DNA of 7,502 nucleotides, taken from the NCBI GenBank assembly GCA_947372155.1, contig CANBSM010000052.1, forward strand, positions 1 through 7,502, in the 5' to 3' direction. The notes below the pieces were generated by a model that did no database searches, had not been told where the DNA came from, and saw nothing but the letters and a program-made list of their open reading frames with translations. Position 1 is the first letter of the stretch. The number at the start of each line of letters is the position of its first letter. Positions 1-4,890 of the stretch are shown here, piece after piece. The translations under genes were made by a program, and so were the position numbers. The DNA is from Burkholderiaceae bacterium. GTDB taxonomy: Bacteria; Pseudomonadota; Gammaproteobacteria; Burkholderiales; Burkholderiaceae.

Positions 1-456
1 CAGCGTATTGGGGCAACCGGAACCCATATTCCATACAAAGGTAGTAGCTTTGCCCTGCCTGATTTGATTGCAGGCAATACCCTCATGATGTTTGACAGCG
101 TGACCGCCTCATTGCCACATATTCAGAGTGGCAAGCTACGCCCGATTGCGATTGCCGCAGCAGAACGCTCTCCCTTAATGCCCAATATTCCTACTCTAGG
201 GCAAGATGGCATGAAGCAATTTGATGTAGAAAACTTCTATGCGGTTTATGTTCCCAAAGGAACATCCCCAGTGATCATTGCAAAATTAGAGAGAGAAATC
301 CGTAAAATTCTCACGAATCCAGATTTCAAAGCGCGTATGGCAGCCCAAGGCATTCACCCTCAGTTTGCAAACTCAGAAAAATTATCTGAAATTACTGCAA
401 GCGAAGCCAGTAAATGGGATAAGGCTGTAAAGTCAGCGAATGTTAAAGTTGATTAA
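1..456 (+). CDS. Bug-family (TctC-like) tripartite tricarboxylate transporter substrate-binding receptor, C-terminal part
   Basis: The frame is open from the first base, so the gene begins upstream of the window; 151 C-terminal residues are present, roughly half of the usual ~320. The visible part matches the second lobe of Bug proteins: an HIPYKGSS-type segment, DLIAGNTLMMFDSVTASLPHI, then SGKLRPIAIAA, an R-x-x-x-x-PNIPTLGQDG segment, and YVPKGTSPVIIAKLEREI near the C-terminus. Such receptors are periplasmic and capture small carboxylates or related organic acids, either for a TctAB membrane pair or as orphan sensors. The signal peptide and most of the pocket lie outside the window, so the ligand cannot be guessed. 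A TTG codon at 64 is an internal leucine, not a start. The gamma-glutamyltransferase-family gene begins 22 bases downstream on the same strand, so co-transcription is likely. No transporter membrane subunit is visible here. Confidence 0.9.
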   Translation, partial: QRIGATGTHIPYKGSSFALPDLIAGNTLMMFDSVTASLPHIQSGKLRPIAIAAAERSPLMPNIPTLGQDGMKQFDVENFYAVYVPKGTSPVIIAKLEREIRKILTNPDFKARMAAQGIHPQFANSEKLSEITASEASKWDKAVKSANVKVD

Positions 457-478
457 GTATTTAAATAGATAAGCCCCT

Positions 479-2065
479 ATGTTGATATCCCCTCCTTTTG
501 GTAGTCGCGCGCCTGTTTTAGCCAAAAACACTGTTGCGAGCTCTCAACCACTAGCCACTCAGGCTGGTATTGAAGCTCTACAGAGTGGCGGTAATGCAGT
601 TGATGCGGCACTTGCAACTGCAATCACACTCACCGTTGTTGAACCCACGATGAACGGCATAGGTGGAGATGGTTTTGCAATCCTTTGGGATGGCAAGAAG
701 ATACATGGCTTAAATGCTTCTGGTCGCGCTCCTGCTGCCTGGAAGCCGGAGTATTTTGCTGGTAAATCTGCAATGGATCTTATTGGCTGGAATACGGTCA
801 CTGTCCCCGGCATGGTTGCTGGTTGGATTGAGCTCTCCAGAAAATTTGGCAAGCTGCCCTTTGCGCAATTGTTTAAACGAGCTATCGACTATGCGGAAAA
901 TGGTTTTCCGGTTTCACCTGTTATCGCTCGTCAATGGCGTGAAGCCATTCCAATCCTGAAGAACCAACCTGGTTTTGTAGAATCATTTTTAATTGATGGC
1001 AAGGCACCTCAAGCGGGACAAATCTGGAAATATCCTGCGCAAGCCAAAACTCTGAAAGAAATTGCTGCCACGGAAGGCGATTCTTTTTATAAAGGTCCAC
1101 TTGCACAAAGTATGGTGGACTTTGCAGGGGCTACTGGCGGTTGCTTCACTATGCAAGACTTCGCTGATAACCAGCCAGAATGGGTTGAGCCTTTAGCCTT
1201 CGATTATGGCGATTACACTCTCCATGAAATTCCACCAAACGGCTCCGGAATTGCCGCTCAAATTGCCTTAGGTATTTTGCAGGCAGCCAATGTGAAGCAG
1301 TACCCAGCTAATTCAGCGCAACGTATTCATTTGCAAATCGAAGCAATGCGGATGGCTTTTGCCGATGTCTATGCTTATGTCTCTGATGCGCGCTCCATGC
1401 AAATGCCAGTGAGCTCCCTATTAGATCGGGATTACTTAGCTAGTCGCGCAGTCATGATTGATCACAAAAAGGCTGGTAGCTATGGACCCGGAGATCCGCA
1501 TTCTGGTGGCACTGTTTACTTATGCGCCGCCGATGAATCCGGCATGATGATTTCTTATATTCAATCTAACTTCAAAGGCTTTGGTTCTGGAGTAGTTGCC
1601 CCAGGTGGCATTGCTTTTCATAATCGTGGCATGAGCTTCAGATTAGAGGATGGACACCCTAACCAAGTTGCGCCAGGCAAACGCCCTTTCCACACCATTC
1701 TTCCAGCCTTCCTCACTAGGGATGGCAAACCTACCATGGCATTTGGTGTGATGGGTGGCAATATGCAGCCGCAGGGTCATATTCAATTCGTGATGCGCTT
1801 TGTAGATGAATACCTCAATCCACAAGCGTGTTCCGATGCGCCACGTTGGCGTATTGATGATGTAGGCAAGCTCACTGTGGAGGCGGCAATGCCCCAGAGC
1901 GTGGTTGATGGATTGAAAGCGCTAGGACATGAGGTTGCTGTACAGCCAGCAAATAGCTTAGACTTTGGTAGCGCACAAGCAATTGCTAAACTCTGTGATG
2001 ATGCCGATTCTGCTTATATTGCTGGTAGCGATCACCGTAGAGATGGGTTGGCGGCTGGCTTCTAA
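479..2065 (+). CDS. Gamma-glutamyltransferase-family Ntn hydrolase (GGT-like/acylase-like)
   Basis: This 528-residue protein has the GGT/cephalosporin-acylase fold. Family proteins are made as one chain that cuts itself before a threonine, and that threonine becomes the nucleophile of the small subunit. N-terminal family blocks are VASSQPLATQAGIEAL and SGGNAVDAALATA (about residues 19-47), then EPTMNGIGGDG. The likely nucleophile is Thr345 in HSGGTVYL, giving subunits of about 344 and 184 residues. A glycine pair of the oxyanion-hole type lies at 426-427 (GVMGGN). No signal peptide is seen, so the enzyme is probably cytoplasmic, unlike periplasmic E. coli GGT. Positions that bind the gamma-glutamyl group in E. 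coli GGT look changed: NRGMSF (382-387) replaces the region ending in Asp433, and His405-Thr406 replaces the Ser-Ser pair. The exact substrate is therefore open; it resembles the YwrD/acylase side of the family. The ATG at 479 fits the family N-terminus, but no clear Shine-Dalgarno precedes it. It probably shares a transcript with the upstream receptor gene. Confidence 0.9.
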   Translation: MLISPPFGSRAPVLAKNTVASSQPLATQAGIEALQSGGNAVDAALATAITLTVVEPTMNGIGGDGFAILWDGKKIHGLNASGRAPAAWKPEYFAGKSAMDLIGWNTVTVPGMVAGWIELSRKFGKLPFAQLFKRAIDYAENGFPVSPVIARQWREAIPILKNQPGFVESFLIDGKAPQAGQIWKYPAQAKTLKEIAATEGDSFYKGPLAQSMVDFAGATGGCFTMQDFADNQPEWVEPLAFDYGDYTLHEIPPNGSGIAAQIALGILQAANVKQYPANSAQRIHLQIEAMRMAFADVYAYVSDARSMQMPVSSLLDRDYLASRAVMIDHKKAGSYGPGDPHSGGTVYLCAADESGMMISYIQSNFKGFGSGVVAPGGIAFHNRGMSFRLEDGHPNQVAPGKRPFHTILPAFLTRDGKPTMAFGVMGGNMQPQGHIQFVMRFVDEYLNPQACSDAPRWRIDDVGKLTVEAAMPQSVVDGLKALGHEVAVQPANSLDFGSAQAIAKLCDDADSAYIAGSDHRRDGLAAGF

Positions 2066-2073
2066 TAAAGAAG

Positions 2074-2406
2074 CTAAATAGCAAAAGCCTCTTGTAGTAC
2101 ACCAAGACTGGCAGATAGGGTTTTTGGATTGCTCTTGCCCACTTTCTTGACCAAGCGCGCTTTATCAACAGCTCTGATTTGATCTAAAAGAATCAGCCCC
2201 TTCTTGCCATCGTGCGTAATAGGTATCCGAAAGCCTGCAGGTCTGCCCTTGCTAGTCATGGGCGCAACAATAACAGTGCGCAAATGGTCATTTAACTCTT
2301 GAGGTGACACCACAATACAGGGGCGCGTCTTTTTAATTTCACTTCCGATCGTAGGATCTAGATTGATAAGCCAAATTTCTCCACGAGAAACGATGCTCTT
2401 TACCAA
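2074..2406 (-). CDS. mazF: MazF/PemK-family toxin, probable mRNA interferase
   Basis: This 110-residue protein has the MazF/PemK layout: SRGEIWLINLDPTIGSE at the N-terminus, TRPCIVVSP, then VIVAPMTSKGRPAGF, and a C-terminal LDQIRAVDKARLVKKVG segment. The two residues linked to catalysis in the family are present: Arg28 in TRP and Thr51 in PMTS. MazF toxins are cytoplasmic endoribonucleases that cut mRNA at short motifs and are blocked by the partner antitoxin. I chose the TTG at 2406 because GGAGA at 2417-2413 lies six bases upstream. A TTG at 2412 would extend the protein by two residues but would touch that site. The start overlaps the antitoxin stop by seven bases, so translation is probably coupled, which keeps toxin output below antitoxin. 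It ends 8 bases from the convergent hydrolase gene. The reading frame is intact. Activity and cut site cannot be told from sequence. Confidence 0.9.
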   Translation of the reverse strand: MVKSIVSRGEIWLINLDPTIGSEIKKTRPCIVVSPQELNDHLRTVIVAPMTSKGRPAGFRIPITHDGKKGLILLDQIRAVDKARLVKKVGKSNPKTLSASLGVLQEAFAI

Positions 2407-2690
2407 ACCCAATCTCCATCTTCTTCGTTTGCAAAATCTCCAAGCACCAACTTGTCCTCGCCAACCTTAGCAAGACTTTGAGCGTCTCGAGCCCAATGCT
2501 CTCTCGCAGTATTTTTAGGCTTGCTTAGAACGATTTTTTCTCCGTCGACCGACATCTCAACAATCTCCTTTATTCCAGATTGTTCAAGAATAATCTTTGG
2601 GATAACCACGCCTTTAGAGTTGCCAATAGCTCGAATAGCTACCTGCAGCGATGCCCTAGTTTCAGCAATGGATTTATGGTTCTTATTCAT
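2400..2690 (-). CDS. mazE: MazE/AbrB-type antitoxin
   Basis: This 96-residue protein carries an AbrB/MazE swapped-hairpin DNA-binding domain at about residues 15-60. Recognisable pieces are LQVAIRAIGNSKGVVIPK, ILEQSGI and MSVDGEKIVLSKP. The tail (about 62-96) holds REHW and ends in the acidic, tryptophan-rich NEEDGDWVW, typical of the MazE segment that wraps around the toxin. It is expected to neutralise the adjacent MazF and to repress its own promoter. I chose the ATG at 2690. The open frame extends to a TTG at 2729, but that TTG forms the first three bases of the predicted -35 box and would add a non-family stretch (MTSAGLCNNIVIT). No Shine-Dalgarno precedes the ATG, and the predicted transcript starts only a few bases before it, so leaderless translation is likely. 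It overlaps the toxin gene by seven bases. Confidence 0.87.
   Translation of the reverse strand: MNKNHKSIAETRASLQVAIRAIGNSKGVVIPKIILEQSGIKEIVEMSVDGEKIVLSKPKNTAREHWARDAQSLAKVGEDKLVLGDFANEEDGDWVW
2413..2417 (-). promoter_or_regulatory. Ribosome binding site of the toxin gene
   Basis: GGAGA on the - strand lies inside the last codons of the antitoxin gene, six bases before the TTG at 2406. This spacing decides the toxin start in favour of 2406 over the in-frame TTG at 2412, which directly abuts the site. The position inside the antitoxin reading frame fits coupled translation of the pair. Confidence 0.65.
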
Positions 2691-2691
2691 A

Positions 2692-2710
2692 GTAATAACA
2701 ATGTTATTAC
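2692..2710. promoter_or_regulatory. Perfect 19-bp palindrome, probable antitoxin operator
   Basis: GTAATAACA at 2692-2700 and TGTTATTAC at 2702-2710 are exact reverse complements around one central base. The site ends one base before the antitoxin ATG and covers the predicted -10 box. AbrB-fold MazE antitoxins bind palindromic DNA at their own promoters, so this is the natural operator for autoregulation by MazE or the MazE-MazF complex. The symmetry is read directly; binding is inferred. Confidence 0.7.
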
Positions 2711-2729
2711 ATAAGCCGGCAGACGTCAA
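2701..2729 (-). promoter_or_regulatory. Predicted sigma70-type promoter of the toxin-antitoxin genes
   Basis: On the - strand a -35 box TTGACG (2729-2724, five of six consensus bases) is followed by a 17-base spacer and the -10 box TAACAT (2706-2701, four of six). Transcription should start near 2694, about four bases before the antitoxin ATG at 2690. The palindromic operator overlaps the -10 box. The site lies in the 55-base gap behind the helicase stop codon, giving the pair expression independent of the upstream operon. The -10 match is modest. Confidence 0.6.
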
Positions 2730-2752
2730 ATAAGAAAAAATAGCCTTATTTG
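2727..2752. repeat. Inverted repeat with T-rich loop at the helicase/antitoxin boundary
   Basis: CAAATAAG (2727-2734) and CTTATTTG (2745-2752) are perfect 8-base complementary arms around a 10-base loop that reads GCTATTTTTT on the - strand. It spans the helicase stop codon and touches the -35 box of the antitoxin promoter. It is too AT-rich, and has its T run in the loop rather than after the stem, to be a standard rho-independent terminator. It could be a weak RNA hairpin at the 3' end of the helicase mRNA or a second protein-binding site. Confidence 0.4.
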
Positions 2753-4074
2753 GAAGGCAAGCAATTCAGATAGAAACGCTTAATCTCCTGATCGCAACTG
2801 ACATCTCTGGGCTCAATCGGCCGCTGTAGAGAAATACCTTCAATCGTTTTACAACGGCTTAGGGCAACATAAACCTGTCCCGAGGCAAATGCGCCTGAGG
2901 ATAGGTCAACCTTCACTTTATCGAGCGTTTTGCCCTGGCTCTTATGAATCGTTACAGCCCAAGCCAGCATGAGCGGTATCTGAAGATAGGTGCCGATGAT
3001 GCTGGGGGAGATCTTCCCTGACATCATGTCATGGTCATAGCGATAAGACTCCCACTGATGGCCTGTTACTTCCACTGTATTTGCATAAGGCCCGTTTTGC
3101 ACCATCACCTTCACCCTATCTGGCAGCAACTCACGCACTACACCAATAGTGCCATTGACCCAACGCTTAGGAAATCCAGGATCCGTTGCGGTGAACATGA
3201 CTTTAGCGCCTACCTTAAGCACTAAATTATTGGGTGAAGGTAAATTGCGTTCGTCGATATTAAATTTACCCGTCGACTGACCTGCGTAGACCTTGCCCTC
3301 AACGGTAATAGCGCGCAAGCCAGCCCCATTGATTTGATCCGCTCTTGCATTTGTAGTGGTCAGAGTAATGGTCTGTTCATCCATCTCAACATCTTTGCGA
3401 TAGCACTGTGCATTCAGAGTATCAAGAGCCTCATCAATATCATGATTAATTCGAATGCGATTTAATAAGCCTGCGAAGTGCTCATCCTTTTGACGAAAGA
3501 TCTTAGAGAGCTCTACCATCGTGACATCTTTGCGATGCAAGGCCATAGCGCAAAAGAAATAAGGCCCCTCGTAACCACGCTCTGCTAGGACTTGCATATC
3601 AGCACTAGACACCACTGGCGGCAGCTGAAACAAATCCCCCACAAACATCACCTGAATGCCGCCAAAGGGCTTGCCTTTTTGCGGACCATTCTCGCGCAGA
3701 AATAAATCCATTGCATCCACGACATCAGCTCGCACCATCGAGATCTCATCAATGATGAGTAAGCGAATATCTTTATAAAGGCGTTTATCGCGCAGCGGCT
3801 TGATATCTTCCTCAGGGAAAATAAGTCGTGGGGGCAATCTAAAGAAGGAATGAATGGTCACTCCTTTAACCTGGAGCGCGGCAACCCCTGTTGGTGCAAC
3901 TACCACGACGTTACCGGGTATGGCTTCTCGTAAATAGCCGATGAGGGTCGTTTTACCAGTGCCCGCTTTACCGCTAACGAAGATGTAAGGATCTTGACGC
4001 TCAATAGCCTCAATTACCGCTTGGTAATCGGGGGTAATTTCAATTTCAGAAGAATCTACTACGGAATTAGTCAT
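2746..4074 (-). CDS. PIF1-like superfamily 1B DNA helicase
   Basis: This 442-residue protein has the full helicase motif set in order: Walker A GKAGTGKTT with Lys41; the APTGVAA segment (60-66) and TIHSFF (73-78), typical of PIF1; Walker B LLIIDEIS with Asp109-Glu110; GDLFQLPPV (146-154); FRQ (193-195); and the C-terminal AVTIHKSQGKTLDKV (HKSQG at 377-381) with VALSR (403-407). PIF1 enzymes are ATP-driven 5'-3' helicases that remove DNA structures, RNA-DNA hybrids and bound proteins. The protein should be cytoplasmic and shows no extra nuclease or binding domain. It starts three bases after the stop of the SUMF-fold gene. The purine run AGGGA there abuts the ATG too closely to be a normal ribosome site, so reinitiation by ribosomes leaving the upstream gene is likely. 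No alternative start codon follows in the first 15 codons. Its role beside c-di-GMP genes is not evident. Confidence 0.92.
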   Translation of the reverse strand: MTNSVVDSSEIEITPDYQAVIEAIERQDPYIFVSGKAGTGKTTLIGYLREAIPGNVVVVAPTGVAALQVKGVTIHSFFRLPPRLIFPEEDIKPLRDKRLYKDIRLLIIDEISMVRADVVDAMDLFLRENGPQKGKPFGGIQVMFVGDLFQLPPVVSSADMQVLAERGYEGPYFFCAMALHRKDVTMVELSKIFRQKDEHFAGLLNRIRINHDIDEALDTLNAQCYRKDVEMDEQTITLTTTNARADQINGAGLRAITVEGKVYAGQSTGKFNIDERNLPSPNNLVLKVGAKVMFTATDPGFPKRWVNGTIGVVRELLPDRVKVMVQNGPYANTVEVTGHQWESYRYDHDMMSGKISPSIIGTYLQIPLMLAWAVTIHKSQGKTLDKVKVDLSSGAFASGQVYVALSRCKTIEGISLQRPIEPRDVSCDQEIKRFYLNCLPSK

Positions 4075-4077
4075 TCC

Positions 4078-4863
4078 CTATTGTTTCACGGCATCAGCTA
4101 CACAACGAAATCCGATATAAACCACGGCAATATCACCAGGCTTTGATTCCACATCGCTCTCTTGCTGTCTATTAGGGCCATACCACCACGATGCTCCACG
4201 AGTGATGTAGCCGCCATTGCGCTCAGTAGCAGTCCACTCCCAAACATTACCGCCCATATCAAACAAGCCATTGACGCCAGGCTTGGTTGAGCCAGTAATC
4301 ACGTGCCCAGTTCCACGGTTCAAAGCGCCAGCTGGTGCAAGACCTTTATAGTCACCGCATCCGCTAAGGCAATGAGAAGCCGAGGGATTTGCGCCACCTG
4401 GATAGGGATAACGCTGACCCTTTATGTATCCAACTGGAGGATTAGTTCTTTGTTCTAAGAATGCAGCGTTCGTCCATTCGGCATCTGTTGGCAAACGTTT
4501 ACCGTAATAGCGACAAATAGATTCAGCTTCTTTTTGATTGAGATGCGTTGCTGGCTCAGCATCCTTTGCAGATATGCCATAGGGAGTTTTCCAAGTCCAG
4601 TCTGGCTTTTGAACAAAGCCAGCCTCATAAGATAAGCCGCCACCCTTCTGCTCTGCGGCACTCACAAAACCAGTGAGTAACGCGTACGTCTTCACGTCGG
4701 CAATATTCATCTCCGTTTGATCCCAAATCAAATTTCCAATTTGCACAGTGGGAATAGTTGAAGTGGGCGCGCTTTGACTTGGGGTTGATCCAAGCGCTAT
4801 GAACAAAAACCCAAGGCTAATCGATGGAATTAAAAGAATTTTGGAGATATTAAATTTTTTCAT
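4078..4863 (-). CDS. Exported SUMF1/formylglycine-generating-enzyme-fold protein, lacking the FGE cysteines
   Basis: This 261-residue protein has a basic N-terminus (MKKFNISK) and one hydrophobic stretch at about 9-25, so it is probably exported; a cleavage site near 30-33 is plausible but not a clean Ala-x-Ala. The rest is one FGE-sulfatase (SUMF1) domain: PATHLNQKEAESICRYY (105-120), GKRLPTDAEW (121-130), GLFDMGGNVWEW (199-210), TRGASWW (221-227) and YIGFRC (249-254). True FGEs have an active-site cysteine pair between the RGGS-type and GFRC motifs. Here that stretch (about 228-248) contains no cysteine, so oxidation of sulfatase cysteines is unlikely; only Cys117, 165, 169 and 254 exist. 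The function is unknown. I chose the ATG at 4863; a GGGGGG run ends nine bases upstream. A TTG at 4869 in the same frame is less likely. The gene lies 27 bases after the diguanylate cyclase gene and three bases before the helicase gene. Confidence 0.85.
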   Translation of the reverse strand: MKKFNISKILLIPSISLGFLFIALGSTPSQSAPTSTIPTVQIGNLIWDQTEMNIADVKTYALLTGFVSAAEQKGGGLSYEAGFVQKPDWTWKTPYGISAKDAEPATHLNQKEAESICRYYGKRLPTDAEWTNAAFLEQRTNPPVGYIKGQRYPYPGGANPSASHCLSGCGDYKGLAPAGALNRGTGHVITGSTKPGVNGLFDMGGNVWEWTATERNGGYITRGASWWYGPNRQQESDVESKPGDIAVVYIGFRCVADAVKQ

Positions 4864-4872
4864 AAACAATCG

Positions 4873-4889
4873 CCCCCCAATACTTTGGG
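4873..4889 (-). promoter_or_regulatory. Small hairpin and G-run between cyclase and SUMF-fold genes
   Basis: In the - strand transcript CCCAA (4889-4885) can pair with UUGGG (4880-4876) around a four-base loop, starting one base after the cyclase stop codon. The second arm runs into GGGGGG (4878-4873), the only Shine-Dalgarno-like sequence for the SUMF-fold start at 4863. No U-run follows, so it does not look like a terminator. The stem is short and may be coincidental. Confidence 0.35.
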
Positions 4890-4890
4890 C

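Noticed and set aside
559..852. Open frame of 97 codons opposite the hydrolase gene
   Set aside because: It is antisense to a strongly supported coding region, and its product shows no recognisable motif.
2073..2140. Possible rho-independent terminator between the hydrolase and toxin genes
   Set aside because: Only imperfect or very short stems were found (for example GCTA/TAGC with a two-base loop), with no T-run after them on either strand.
2691..2729. N-terminal extension of the antitoxin from a TTG at 2729
   Set aside because: That TTG is part of the predicted -35 box, the added residues do not look like the family, and the extension would be encoded by the operator itself.
2074..4074. 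Idea that the helicase and toxin-antitoxin pair form a phage-defence or mobile island
   Set aside because: No transposase, integrase, attachment-site repeats, effector nuclease or obvious shift in base composition was seen, and the pair has its own promoter.
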